From: Sulfurovum sp.
GTDB taxonomy: Bacteria > Campylobacterota > Campylobacteria > Campylobacterales > Sulfurovaceae
Assembly (NCBI GenBank): GCA_027012955.1
Contig: JALUYL010000077.1
Location: 1 to 36,012 of the forward strand
Reading direction: 5' to 3'
Length of the DNA stretch: 36,012 nt
Part shown: positions 19,493 through 28,739 of the stretch, piece by piece
How positions within the stretch are numbered: position 1 is the stretch's first letter
Layout: each line of letters begins with the position of its first letter
Made by a program: the position numbers and the translations under genes
Notes under the pieces: generated by a model
The model's database searches: none
What the model saw: only the letters and a program-made list of their open reading frames with translations
What the model was told of the DNA's origin: nothing

Positions 19493-20650
19493 ATGGCTAA
19501 CCAATACATTTTTACAAGTGAATCAGTAACCGAAGGTCATCCAGATAAAATGGCTGATCAGATCTCAGATGCTATATTAGATTATATCATCGCAAGAGAT
19601 CCACAAGCTAGAGTAGCATGTGAGACGTTAGTGAGCAATGGTTTTTGTGTTATCGCAGGAGAACTAAAAACAACAGCGTACGCACCTATGCAAGAGATTG
19701 CAAGAGAGGTGATAAAAGAGATAGGCTATACTGATGCAATGTACGGATTTGATTACCGTTCTGCGGGTGTACTTAATGGTGTAGGTGAACAAAGTCCCGA
19801 TATCAACCAAGGAGTAGATCAAGCAGATGGTGAGATCGGTGCAGGGGACCAAGGACTTATGTTCGGGTACGCTTGTAAAGAGACACCAGAGCTTATGCCT
19901 CTACCTATCTCTTTGGCGCATAAAATTACTGCAAAACTTGCAGAAGTACGTAAAAATGGTACTGTCCCGTTCTTACGCCCAGATGGTAAAGCACAGGTCT
20001 CTGTGAAGTATGTAGATGGAAAACCTGTGGCTATCGATACGATAGTGGTTTCTACACAACACCATGACAATGTTACCTTAGAACAAGTACAAAAAGCGGT
20101 ACTTGAAGAGGTGATTAAAGCAGTCATCCCTGCTGAACTTATGAGTGACGATATCACTTATCACATCAACCCTACAGGGCGTTTTGTAATTGGTGGTCCT
20201 CAAGGTGATGCAGGGCTTACAGGTAGAAAAATTATCGTAGACACTTATGGCGGTTCTTGCCCTCATGGAGGAGGCGCTTTTTCTGGTAAAGACCCTACAA
20301 AAGTTGACCGTTCTGCTGCGTATGCAGCCAGATATGTGGCTAAAAACCTAGTAGCAGCAGGGGCTTGTGAAAAAGCAACACTGCAAATAGCCTATGCTAT
20401 TGGTGTGGCAAAACCCGTGTCTATTTATGTAGATACACATGGTACAGCCAATGTGGATGAAGATCAGATTGTCGCATGTGTTTCAGACCTTTTTGATTTG
20501 ACACCTAAAGGTATTATGGAAGAGCTTGATTTGTTGAGACCTATCTATAAAAAAACAGCAGCGTATGGTCACTTTGGTAGGGAAGATGCTTCTTTTACTT
20601 GGGAACAAACACCTCGAATAGAAGAAATAAAAAAATATTTAAAACTTTAA
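19493..20650 (+). CDS. metK: S-adenosylmethionine synthetase
   Basis: [48 protein letters not shown]. Confidence 0.98.
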   Translation: MANQYIFTSESVTEGHPDKMADQISDAILDYIIARDPQARVACETLVSNGFCVIAGELKTTAYAPMQEIAREVIKEIGYTDAMYGFDYRSAGVLNGVGEQSPDINQGVDQADGEIGAGDQGLMFGYACKETPELMPLPISLAHKITAKLAEVRKNGTVPFLRPDGKAQVSVKYVDGKPVAIDTIVVSTQHHDNVTLEQVQKAVLEEVIKAVIPAELMSDDITYHINPTGRFVIGGPQGDAGLTGRKIIVDTYGGSCPHGGGAFSGKDPTKVDRSAAYAARYVAKNLVAAGACEKATLQIAYAIGVAKPVSIYVDTHGTANVDEDQIVACVSDLFDLTPKGIMEELDLLRPIYKKTAAYGHFGREDASFTWEQTPRIEEIKKYLKL

Positions 20651-20681
20651 TATAATATTAATTATCAATACTGTTTAAACT

Positions 20682-20720
20682 TCGCTCTGTTGGGAAATAG
20701 AGCGATGTAGGTGTTTTTTT
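20682..20720 (+). terminator. possible Rho-independent terminator after metK
   Basis: TCGCTCT-(10 nt)-AGAGCGA stem followed after several nt by GTTTTTTTG. Confidence 0.4.
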
Positions 20721-20797
20721 GTGAATCGCTTTAAGATTAAAGATTTATTTAATTTTTTTTGCTATAGTTTGAGTATATTTTAATAAAAGGAATGAAA

Positions 20798-21160
20798 ATG
20801 GCAGTAATTATTAATGATACTTGTATCAACTGTGCGGCTTGTATTGACGAATGTCCAGTAGAAGCAATTGTAGATGAGGATGATAATCCAACGGGTGAGG
20901 AGTACTACTATGTATATCCAGATAAATGTGTTGAGTGTGTAGATCACTTTGATTCTCCAGCATGTGCTGAAGCTTGTCCAACAGAAGATTGTATTACTTG
21001 GGATATGCCTTTTACAGCAGAGAATAAAGAGTACTTTTCTGGTGACAATTACTTAGATGGTAAAGGTTACGGTATTGATGATGCTGATGCTCAAATGCCT
21101 TTTAGAGATGATATCTCTGCTGAAGATAGAGCAGCAAGAAGATCAGTAGTAGAAGATTAA
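20798..21160 (+). CDS. 2x[4Fe-4S] ferredoxin (YfhL/FdxB-like)
   Basis: CINCAACIDECPVEAI and CVEC...CAEACPTEDCI cysteine motifs; ATG 20798 after AAAAGG. Confidence 0.92.
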   Translation: MAVIINDTCINCAACIDECPVEAIVDEDDNPTGEEYYYVYPDKCVECVDHFDSPACAEACPTEDCITWDMPFTAENKEYFSGDNYLDGKGYGIDDADAQMPFRDDISAEDRAARRSVVED

Positions 21161-21181
21161 TCTCTACGAAAAGATAGAATA

Positions 21182-21206
21182 AAGGCTACTTCTCGGTAGT
21201 CTTTTC
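21182..21206 (+). terminator. probable Rho-independent terminator after ferredoxin
   Basis: AAGGCTAC-TTCTCG-GTAGTCTTTTCTT hairpin plus T-rich tail. Confidence 0.6.
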
Positions 21207-21325
21207 TTAGAAAGAACATCTCGAAAAAATTTCAACTTATTTTAATGTATTTTTAGATAAAATTCCGCCCAAATACTCTCCACATAACTTAATTTGGAAG
21301 TAAATTATCGCTTTAGGAATATAAG

Positions 21326-21739
21326 ATGGAACAAACATTATCAATCATCAAACCAGATGCAGTAGCAAAAAATGTCGTAGGTCAAATTTTGGCTAGATTT
21401 GAAGCAGCAAACCTTAGAATTGCAGCAACAAAAAAAATCAGACTAAGTAGAGTAGATGCAGAAGCATTTTACGCTATCCACGCTGAAAGACCTTTCTTTA
21501 AAGACCTTGTAGACTTCATGATTTCTGGTCCAGTTGTAGTAACTGTACTTGAAGGTGAAAATGCAATGCAAACAAACAGAGATCTTATGGGTGCTACTAA
21601 CCCTGCTGAAGCAGAAGCTGGTACTATCAGAGCTGACTTTGCAGATAGCATCGATGCGAATGCAGTACATGGTTCTGACTCTGTTGAAAATGCAACAAAC
21701 GAAATCAATTTCTTTTTTGCACAGAGAGAGATTAATTAG
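21326..21739 (+). CDS. ndk: nucleoside diphosphate kinase
   Basis: [44 protein letters not shown]. Confidence 0.98.
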   Translation: MEQTLSIIKPDAVAKNVVGQILARFEAANLRIAATKKIRLSRVDAEAFYAIHAERPFFKDLVDFMISGPVVVTVLEGENAMQTNRDLMGATNPAEAEAGTIRADFADSIDANAVHGSDSVENATNEINFFFAQREIN

Positions 21740-21751
21740 ATAGGACGGAGA

Positions 21752-21823
21752 ATGGGCAAAGCCCATCTTTCCTACGCTAACGCTGAGTTAATTTCAGCAG
21801 TTGGCTCATGCGACTTGTCGCAT
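21752..21823 (+). repeat. two-hairpin dispersed repeat, copy 2
   Basis: ATGGGC-AAA-GCCCAT ... CTACGCTAACGCT ... TTCAGCAGTTGGCTC-ATGCGAC-TT-GTCGCAT; near-copy of 6754-6847. Confidence 0.8.
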
Positions 21824-21851
21824 AAATAAATATAAAGTAAGGGATAACCTT

Positions 21852-22226
21852 ATGGTAATTGTATTTGACAAAATAAATTCCACAGCAAAACCCATTGAAC
21901 TTTCTTCAAAGGGTGTGACGCTTGATGGAACATTACAAAAAAGTGGTTATCATCAAGTAACTTTGGATGCGACACTAAATGGATACTTTGATTTAGAGTG
22001 TGATAGATGTGGTGACACATACAACTATGATATGAACTCTAAGTTAAGATTGAAGTTGAGTGATCTTGTTTCTGAAGATAAAGTTGATTTAGATATAATT
22101 GAATTTTTAGATGGCAAAATAGACCTTTTGTACATACTAGAGAGTGAAATTACATCAGTAGAAAGTTCTTATCATTATTGTGACAAATGTGACGGTAATG
22201 ATGAAGATTTTGAGATTGAATATTAA
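21852..22226 (+). CDS. DUF177 (YceD-like) protein
   Basis: ATG 21852 after [18 protein letters not shown]...YHYCDKCDG; directly upstream of rpmF. Confidence 0.85.
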   Translation: MVIVFDKINSTAKPIELSSKGVTLDGTLQKSGYHQVTLDATLNGYFDLECDRCGDTYNYDMNSKLRLKLSDLVSEDKVDLDIIEFLDGKIDLLYILESEITSVESSYHYCDKCDGNDEDFEIEY

Positions 22227-22237
22227 AAGGATATAAC

Positions 22238-22399
22238 ATGGCAGTACCTAAGAGACGTGTGAGTCACACAAGAGCAGCGAAAAGAAGAACACATTACAAA
22301 TTGACATTACCAATGCCTGTAAAAGATGCAGATGGAACATGGAGAATGCCTCACCACATGAACATGACTACTGGTGAGTACAAAACAACTAAAGTGTAA
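22238..22399 (+). CDS. rpmF: 50S ribosomal protein L32 (not in supplied ORF track, 53 aa)
   Basis: [63 protein letters not shown]; upstream of plsX. Confidence 0.95.
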   Translation: MAVPKRRVSHTRAAKRRTHYKLTLPMPVKDADGTWRMPHHMNMTTGEYKTTKV

Positions 22400-22402
22400 T
22401 TG

Positions 22403-23392
22403 ATGATACGCATCGCAATTGACGCAATGGGTGGGGACTTCGGTCCCGAACCTATAATAGAAGGTGTAATACAAGCGCTGGATGAAAAACAATTCTTGCC
22501 TATACTTGTAGGCGATAAAGAACAAATTTTAGAACATCTCCCACAATATTATGTTGATAAAGTAGAGTTTGAACAGTCTTCTGATGTGATTGCTATGTCT
22601 GATGCAGCGACAGATGCATTGAAACGTAAAGATTCGTCTATTTTTAAAGCAGTTGAACTTGTACGTGATGGCAAAGCTGACGCAGTACTTTCAGCAGGAC
22701 ATTCAGGGGCTACTATGACTGCTGCTACTTTACGTATGGGTAGAATTCCTGGTATTAAAAAACCGGCACTTGCAACATTAATGCCTAGTATTACTAAAGA
22801 TAAAACATTGGTACTTGATGTGGGTTCTGTGACAGACTGTAAACCTGAAAATCTTTTTCAGTTTGGTGCTATGGGTGAAGCCTATGCAGCAAAAATTATG
22901 AAGATTAAAAATCCTAAAGTAGGACTTTTAGCCAATGGTAGTGAAGACTCTAAAGGGAATGAACTTACAAAGGCAACTTTCCCATTATTGAAAGCTTTAG
23001 ATGGATTTATCGGTAATGTTGAAGGAAAAGATATCTTCAATGGTAAAGTAAGTGTGGTTGTTTGTGATGGATTTACAGGTAACATCTTGCTGAAAACTGC
23101 AGAAGGTGCAGTCTCAACCATTTTTGACTTGATGAAGCAGTACATACGTAAATCACTCCCTGCAAAAGTAGGTGCTTTGATGATGAAGAAAAAAGTCTTT
23201 GGAAACATGAAAAAGCAAGTAGATAAAGATGAGTATGGTGGAGCACCATTGCTTGGACTCAAAGGCTGTGCTATCATTTCTCATGGAGCATCTAGCCCTA
23301 AAGCTATCAAAAATGCAGTGTTTCAAGCTATCTCTTATGTAGAGTCAGATGTCAATACAAGCATCGAAGCGATTTTAGAAAAAAGCGCATAA
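22403..23392 (+). CDS. plsX: phosphate acyltransferase PlsX
   Basis: IAIDAMGGDFGPEPIIEG, SAGHSGATMTAATLRMGRIPGI. Confidence 0.97.
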   Translation: MIRIAIDAMGGDFGPEPIIEGVIQALDEKQFLPILVGDKEQILEHLPQYYVDKVEFEQSSDVIAMSDAATDALKRKDSSIFKAVELVRDGKADAVLSAGHSGATMTAATLRMGRIPGIKKPALATLMPSITKDKTLVLDVGSVTDCKPENLFQFGAMGEAYAAKIMKIKNPKVGLLANGSEDSKGNELTKATFPLLKALDGFIGNVEGKDIFNGKVSVVVCDGFTGNILLKTAEGAVSTIFDLMKQYIRKSLPAKVGALMMKKKVFGNMKKQVDKDEYGGAPLLGLKGCAIISHGASSPKAIKNAVFQAISYVESDVNTSIEAILEKSA

Positions 23393-23405
23393 CCCCATTA
23401 TTAAA

Positions 23406-23436
23406 GGGAACAAGTCGTGGCTTGCTTCCCATTTTC
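23406..23436 (+). terminator. palindrome between plsX and fabH, terminator or REP-like
   Basis: GGGAACAAG-TCGTGG-CTTGCTTCCC with one bulge, followed by ATTTTC. Confidence 0.5.
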
Positions 23437-23505
23437 TCACTCATTTTTAGAAGTTCCCTATCAAACTTATGGTAAAATAAATCCAATAATGTGTTAAGGA
23501 TAATT

Positions 23506-24513
23506 ATGTCACAAATTTATGCTTCATTTAAATCTATAGGTGCGTATGTGCCTGAGAAGATTTTAAGCAATACTGATCTTGAAAAAATGGTAGATACTAC
23601 AGATGAGTGGATACTTAAACGAACAGGTATCAAAGAACGTCATATAGCAGCTGATGATGAAGTAACGAGTGATATGGGTGCTAAGGCAGCAGAACTAGCG
23701 ATAGAGCGTTCAGATGTATCTAAAGAAGACATTGACTTAGTGCTTTGTGCTACCGTAACACCTGACTATTTTAACATGCCTTCTACGGCATGTATTATCT
23801 CAGATAAATTAGGCATTAATAATGTACAGGCTTTTGATATTTCAGCGGCATGTAGTGGATTTGTCTATTTGTTGACTGTGGCGAAGGCATTTGTTGAGTC
23901 TGGTATGAAAAAGAATGTACTGATTATTGGGGCAGAAAAGTTTTCTTCGATTGTCGATTATACTGACAGAAGTACGTGTATTTTATTTGGTGATGGTGCC
24001 GGTGCTGCGATTATTTCTGCTACAAATAAGAAAGAAGAAGCCTTTGTCGATGTACATGCCAGTGCAGATGGTTCGTATGCTGACTTCTTGGTGACCCCAG
24101 CGCCAGGGAGTATCAATCCTGTGAGCCAAAAAGTGATAGATGAAGGGCTGAACTTTGTGCAAATGAAAGGAAATGAAACCTTTAAACTTGCAGTCAAAAC
24201 ACTCACAAAAGATGTGAAAGAAATACTGGCTAAAAATGAGATAAACTCCGAGGATATTCCTCACTTTATCCCTCACCAAGCAAACTACCGCATCATCAAA
24301 GCAGTAGGCGATGCGCTTAAGATGAAAGAGGAGCAAGTAGTGCTTACTGTGGGTAAATACGGTAACACTTCGGCAGCTTCTATTCCTATGGCAATTAATG
24401 ACATTTGGGAGTCGGGTAGACTTCAAAATGGAGAACTTATGCTACTTGATACTTTCGGTGGAGGGCTTACTTGGGCTTCTGCACTTTTGCCTTTTGCAGG
24501 GAAAGCTAAATAA
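23506..24513 (+). CDS. fabH: 3-oxoacyl-[ACP] synthase III
   Basis: [52 protein letters not shown] 23506. Confidence 0.97.
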   Translation: MSQIYASFKSIGAYVPEKILSNTDLEKMVDTTDEWILKRTGIKERHIAADDEVTSDMGAKAAELAIERSDVSKEDIDLVLCATVTPDYFNMPSTACIISDKLGINNVQAFDISAACSGFVYLLTVAKAFVESGMKKNVLIIGAEKFSSIVDYTDRSTCILFGDGAGAAIISATNKKEEAFVDVHASADGSYADFLVTPAPGSINPVSQKVIDEGLNFVQMKGNETFKLAVKTLTKDVKEILAKNEINSEDIPHFIPHQANYRIIKAVGDALKMKEEQVVLTVGKYGNTSAASIPMAINDIWESGRLQNGELMLLDTFGGGLTWASALLPFAGKAK

Positions 24514-24531
24514 ATTTTATGAATGTTTATT

Positions 24532-24555
24532 GGTGTGATGGCAATCACCCCCTAC
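24532..24555 (-). repeat. single REP-like unit GTAGGGGGTGATTGCCATCACACC (minus strand)
   Basis: 22/24 identical to the 32877-32900 unit; differences keep the stem paired. Confidence 0.85.
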
Positions 24556-24565
24556 AGGTATAAAA

Positions 24566-25375
24566 ATGAAAATTGCATTTATAGGCGATATCGTAGGCAA
24601 ACCTGGTCGTTTGATGCTCAAACGACACCTTAAAAGGCTACAACAAGAACACTTCATTGACTTTACTATAGCCAACTATGAAAATGCCTCACATGGCTTT
24701 GGACTCACTGAAAAAAACTGTATAGAACTCCTTGGTTACGGGGTTGACATGATGACAGGTGGAAACCACTCTTTTGATAAAAAAGAGATACTGGAGATGT
24801 TTGATAGATATCCGCTCATTCGTCCTATCAATTACCCTAAAGAGACAGCAGGTGAAGGTCTGTATCGGACAACACTTCTAGGGCATGAATTAGCCATTAT
24901 CAACCTTATGGGGCACTACACTATGCCTATGGTAGATAACCCCTTTACGATGATAGTTAAAGAGGTTAAAAAGCTTAAAGCACAACATATAAAACACATC
25001 ATCATAGATATGCATGCGGAGGCAAGTTCAGAAAAAAATGCTTTGCGTCAAATGCTTAAAAATGATATCTCTGCCATACTTGGTACGCATACGCATGTGG
25101 CTACCGATGATTTACAGGTAGTTGATGGCTGTTGTTATGTAACAGATGTGGGGCTTACTGGTTGTCGTAATGGTGTGATAGGTATGGATGATGCTGTACC
25201 TATGCGACGTTTTTTAACCTCGTTAGGAGGGCATTATGATGTACCTGATGAATGTAAAGCCATCTTTCAAATGCTTATTTTTGAGTTAGATGATAATGGA
25301 CGTTGTGTAGGTGCACAGAAGATAAAAATACATGATGACAAACCTAAGATAGTGACTGAGGCTTGGATGGAGTAG
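24566..25375 (+). CDS. TIGR00282-family (YmdB-like) metallophosphoesterase
   Basis: MKIAFIGDIVGKPGR, GGNHSFDKKE, DMHAEASSEK, GTHTHVATDD. Confidence 0.92.
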   Translation: MKIAFIGDIVGKPGRLMLKRHLKRLQQEHFIDFTIANYENASHGFGLTEKNCIELLGYGVDMMTGGNHSFDKKEILEMFDRYPLIRPINYPKETAGEGLYRTTLLGHELAIINLMGHYTMPMVDNPFTMIVKEVKKLKAQHIKHIIIDMHAEASSEKNALRQMLKNDISAILGTHTHVATDDLQVVDGCCYVTDVGLTGCRNGVIGMDDAVPMRRFLTSLGGHYDVPDECKAIFQMLIFELDDNGRCVGAQKIKIHDDKPKIVTEAWME

Positions 25376-25442
25376 GGGGCGATTGCTATCGCACCTTTTA
25401 ATTTTTGTATATCTTCATTGGTATGATAGCAATCGCCCCTAC
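25372..25442. repeat. REPIN-like inverted pair between convergent genes
   Basis: GTAGGGGGCGATTGCTATCGCACC (25372-25395) and GGTATGATAGCAATCGCCCCTAC (25420-25442); both outer ends supply TAG stops. Confidence 0.9.
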
Positions 25443-27331
25443 ATATTTTTCTTTATACGTACTTTTTTAGGGTCAAAAAGGGCTATGGCTTCTTTTATCA
25501 TCGGTTCTTGAAGTAGTGTTGAAGGGTCTTTCTCTTTTGCGGCTTCTGTGTCTCCTGCTTCAGGGGAGATACATGAGCTTTTCATCTCTATCTCTTCTAG
25601 CATAGAACTTGTGTCTGCGTCAGCATGTGGAGGGTTTGTTGTGGTGGATGAATCCACCCTACGCGTAACTTCAGGAGTATTAACTACTTTTTTTTTAGCT
25701 ACATTGACAATCTTGGTTTCAAAACCAAAGGTGTCTTTGACAAACATGTTTATGAGACCCCAGTGTGTGATGAGCAGTTTTTTGTCATCGCCATCTGCGT
25801 GTGAACCCCATGTAAGTTTGTTGTCTTCAAAACTTTCAAAGCTAATGTTACGCTCAAAACAAGTACCCAAGTCATAGTCTCTATCGTAAATCTTTTTGAC
25901 AAGTGCATCAAAGGTTTTTTGATGTGGGTTTACTTTTGGTACAACGGGTGCTGGTGGTGTAGGAACAGGTTCTACTTTGATAAGTTCAACCGTTATTTCT
26001 TCTTCAACTATAGGTTCAGGGATTACCTTAATCTCTTCAGTGACTAAGGCTGTCTCTATGTTTTCAGGCTCTGTTGTACTTTCTTTAACGGGTTCTTCAA
26101 TGGGCTCTTCAACTATAGGGGTTGGAGTGGTTGTTACCTCAGGTTCTTCTTTCGTAATAGGGGTCGGTAAAGAAGTATCTATCTCATCTTGCGTAATGGT
26201 GATGACTTCAGCAGGGGCTGAGACATCAGGGGTAGGTGAAGTGACCATGATTTCAGAGACTTCAACACCTTTGAGCTCATTTTCAAGTCCTCGTATCATG
26301 GTGTCTATGTCTTTGATTTGTAAAGACTCCATCATTTTAAATAGTGCCAGTGAGAGGACAAATTCTCCATCACTTCCTAAAGAAAGCAAGGCTTTTGACT
26401 CAGCGATGACTCTAAAAAAACGTTCGATAATCATGGGGCTAAGTTTCCCTTGATTTGAGAGGAGTAAATCTTTTAGGTAAAGGGTTAGCTCATCAAGAAT
26501 CATCTCTGCTTCATAGTCTCGTGCCATGTTGATGAAGCTTAAAAGCTTACTAGTATCTTTAGCCATAATATCATTGAGTAAGGTTTCCAAGTGGCTAGGC
26601 TCGATGATGCCAAGCATCCCTGTTACGGTAGCTACATCTACAAAGTTTTTAGAGTAGACTATGGCTTGGTCAGTAAGGGTGAGAGAGTCTCTTAGACTTC
26701 CTGCACCAGAACGTGCGATGATGTCTAAGGCTTCTACTTCATACCCTATTGCTTCAAGGTCTAAAATGTGTTCTAGGTGTTTGAGTACAAGATTTTGTGG
26801 TATTTTTTTAAATCTAAAATGCTGTGTTCTCGAAAGAATAGTCGCAGGCAATTTTAAAGGATCAGTCGTTGCCAAGATGAACTTTACAAAATCTGGTGGT
26901 TCTTCCAGTGTTTTAAGTAAAGCATTAAAGGCTTGATTGGTCAGCATATGGACTTCATCGATGATGAAAATTTTGTAACGTGCTGAGCTTGGTTTGTATT
27001 TGGTGTGTTCTATAAGGTCTTTAATATCGTCGATACCACGGTTGGAAGCTGCATCCATCTCTATGATGTCCATATGCGAATTGTCTGTCGCCATTTTACA
27101 GTGGCTGCATACTCCACATGGATGAGAGGTCGCACCTTGTTCACACAGCAGTGCTTTAGCGAAGATACGTGCGGTAGAAGTTTTACCTGAACCTCTAAGT
27201 CCAGAAAAGAGGTAGGCATGAGAGAGTCTGTTGCCATCGAGTGCAAGTGAGAGCGTTTGTGAGACTGCTTCTTGTCCTATGAGGTCATCAAAGGTGGCAG
27301 GTCTGTATTTTCTTGCTAAGGCTAATGACAC
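25439..27331 (-). CDS. dnaX: DNA polymerase III subunits gamma/tau
   Basis: ARKYRPATFDDLIGQE, GLRGSGKTSTARI, zinc site CGVCSHC, DEVHMLTNQAFNALLKTLEEPP; GTG start at 27331 more likely than 27358. Confidence 0.95.
   Translation of the reverse strand: MSLALARKYRPATFDDLIGQEAVSQTLSLALDGNRLSHAYLFSGLRGSGKTSTARIFAKALLCEQGATSHPCGVCSHCKMATDNSHMDIIEMDAASNRGIDDIKDLIEHTKYKPSSARYKIFIIDEVHMLTNQAFNALLKTLEEPPDFVKFILATTDPLKLPATILSRTQHFRFKKIPQNLVLKHLEHILDLEAIGYEVEALDIIARSGAGSLRDSLTLTDQAIVYSKNFVDVATVTGMLGIIEPSHLETLLNDIMAKDTSKLLSFINMARDYEAEMILDELTLYLKDLLLSNQGKLSPMIIERFFRVIAESKALLSLGSDGEFVLSLALFKMMESLQIKDIDTMIRGLENELKGVEVSEIMVTSPTPDVSAPAEVITITQDEIDTSLPTPITKEEPEVTTTPTPIVEEPIEEPVKESTTEPENIETALVTEEIKVIPEPIVEEEITVELIKVEPVPTPPAPVVPKVNPHQKTFDALVKKIYDRDYDLGTCFERNISFESFEDNKLTWGSHADGDDKKLLITHWGLINMFVKDTFGFETKIVNVAKKKVVNTPEVTRRVDSSTTTNPPHADADTSSMLEEIEMKSSCISPEAGDTEAAKEKDPSTLLQEPMIKEAIALFDPKKVRIKKNM
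25643..25662 (-). repeat. REP-like unit GTAG-GGTGGAT-TC-ATCCACC embedded in dnaX CDS
   Basis: GTAG head plus perfect 7-bp stem; translates in-frame as RRVDSST. Confidence 0.65.
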
Positions 27332-27429
27332 ATAATCTCCTATATAAATAAGTACCAATATTGTAGTAGATTTTTACTTTTGGTTGGTATAATTGAGATA
27401 ATAAATATCGGGAAAGAGAAGGAGTTGAT

Positions 27430-28308
27430 ATGCGTATGGGTGATGAACGCGAAAGTAGAAATGTAGACGATAGAAGAGCCACGTCAGGGCGTAGTGGGGG
27501 AGGCTTGCCTTCTATGGGAACGATGATGATGTTGTGGCCTATAGTAAAGCCACTACTTCGTTCTAAATTTGGTATGTTACTCATCGCTGCAGGGGTAGGT
27601 GCATATATGATGGGGTACAATCCTTTGGCATTACTCGGAATGGGTGGCAGCTCTGTGTCGCGCCCTGTAGATAAAGCAAAAGATGAAAAACAAGCAGTGT
27701 TCATCAAAAAAGTCTTGGCGAGCACTGAAGATATTTGGAAAAAACAGTTACGTGGATATAGAGAACCTGTGATGGTGCTTTACCGTGGGAGTACGAGAAG
27801 TGGCTGTGGGCATGCGTCTGCACAGATGGGTCCTTTTTATTGCCCTGCTGACCAAAAAGTCTATCTTGATTTAAGCTTTTTTGATGAGTTGGCAAAGAGA
27901 CATGGCGCACCAGGTGATTTCGCACAAGCCTATGTACTCGCACATGAGATAGGGCACCACATACAAAACATGCAAGGCACACTTGCCAAAGTACAAAAAG
28001 CAAAACAGAGTTGGGGTGGAAGTTCTAAAAAAGCCAATGCCTTACAGGTGAAAGTAGAACTTCAAGCAGACTGTTATGCCGGTGCATGGGCAAATCTTGC
28101 ACATAAGCAGTTTAATATACTCGAAGCTGGTGATGTAGAAGAAGCCCTAAGAGCAGCAAGTTCCATAGGAGATGATACCTTACAAAAAGAAGCAGGAAGA
28201 GCTGTGCGTCCTGATGCTTTTACTCATGGAAGTTCAAAACAACGTTTAGAGTGGTTTAGACGAGGGTTGAAGAGTGGTGATATTCGTCAGTGTAATACGT
28301 TTGGGTAG
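27430..28308 (+). CDS. YpfJ-like neutral zinc metallopeptidase
   Basis: MRMGDERESRNVDDRR, VLAHEIGHHIQNMQG, ELQADCYAGAWA. Confidence 0.93.
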   Translation: MRMGDERESRNVDDRRATSGRSGGGLPSMGTMMMLWPIVKPLLRSKFGMLLIAAGVGAYMMGYNPLALLGMGGSSVSRPVDKAKDEKQAVFIKKVLASTEDIWKKQLRGYREPVMVLYRGSTRSGCGHASAQMGPFYCPADQKVYLDLSFFDELAKRHGAPGDFAQAYVLAHEIGHHIQNMQGTLAKVQKAKQSWGGSSKKANALQVKVELQADCYAGAWANLAHKQFNILEAGDVEEALRAASSIGDDTLQKEAGRAVRPDAFTHGSSKQRLEWFRRGLKSGDIRQCNTFG

Positions 28309-28329
28309 TTCGTTTAAAAGGAGAAGTAA

Positions 28330-28581
28330 ATGTTATATTTCTATGCTTTTTTAGGAATGTTGGATTTAGTTGCTATTATTTTAGTGATTAATGAAGATAT
28401 ATTTTATGAGATAGAAGAAAAGTTTTTTAAAATATTTTGGATAATTCTAATACCTTTTTTAGGTGCAATTTTTGCAATGATTAAATTAAGTAGATTACAT
28501 GATAGCTCAAGTCCAAAGAGTACAGAGGCAGAAGACATTATAAATTATGATAATGTTGATCCTCATAATATGGAATTATAA
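28330..28581 (+). CDS. small membrane protein, PLD-nuclease-N-like
   Basis: two hydrophobic segments, FFKIFWIILIPFLGAIFAMIKLSR. Confidence 0.6.
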   Translation: MLYFYAFLGMLDLVAIILVINEDIFYEIEEKFFKIFWIILIPFLGAIFAMIKLSRLHDSSSPKSTEAEDIINYDNVDPHNMEL

Positions 28582-28587
28582 AACCCA

Positions 28588-28617
28588 GTAGGGTGTTGTG
28601 AAGGCACAACATCCTAC
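28588..28617. repeat. GTAG-headed palindrome GTAGGGTGTTGTG-AAGG-CACAACATCCTAC
   Basis: 13-bp inverted repeat with one mismatch. Confidence 0.75.
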
Positions 28618-28688
28618 AGAAGCATCTAACCCCATCTTAGCTATAATCCTTTCAATTAAATTAACCACCATATCATAGTCAAAATATG

Positions 28689-28714
28689 CGTTCCCAACGA
28701 GGACGTTGGGAACG
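28689..28714. repeat. perfect palindrome CGTTCCCAACG-AGGA-CGTTGGGAACG upstream of leuS
   Basis: 11-bp perfect stem, 4-nt loop, ~25 nt before leuS ATG. Confidence 0.85.
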
Positions 28715-28739
28715 AGTGGTGTGAGAAGGACGAGAAAAT

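Noticed and set aside
16733-20175. CCCTACAGG occurrences in hisC and metK as possible repeat heads
   Set aside because: Encode the conserved NPTG motifs and have no adjacent stem-loop.
21801-21851. N-terminal extension of the DUF177 ORF (MAHATCRINKYKVRDNL)
   Set aside because: Translates the dispersed repeat; ATG 21852 has a good RBS and fits the family start.
25548-26453. Plus-strand ORFs opposite dnaX (109 and 158 aa, Ser/Val-rich)
   Set aside because: Mirror of the acidic Pro/Thr-rich linker of DnaX; no RBS or domain signal.
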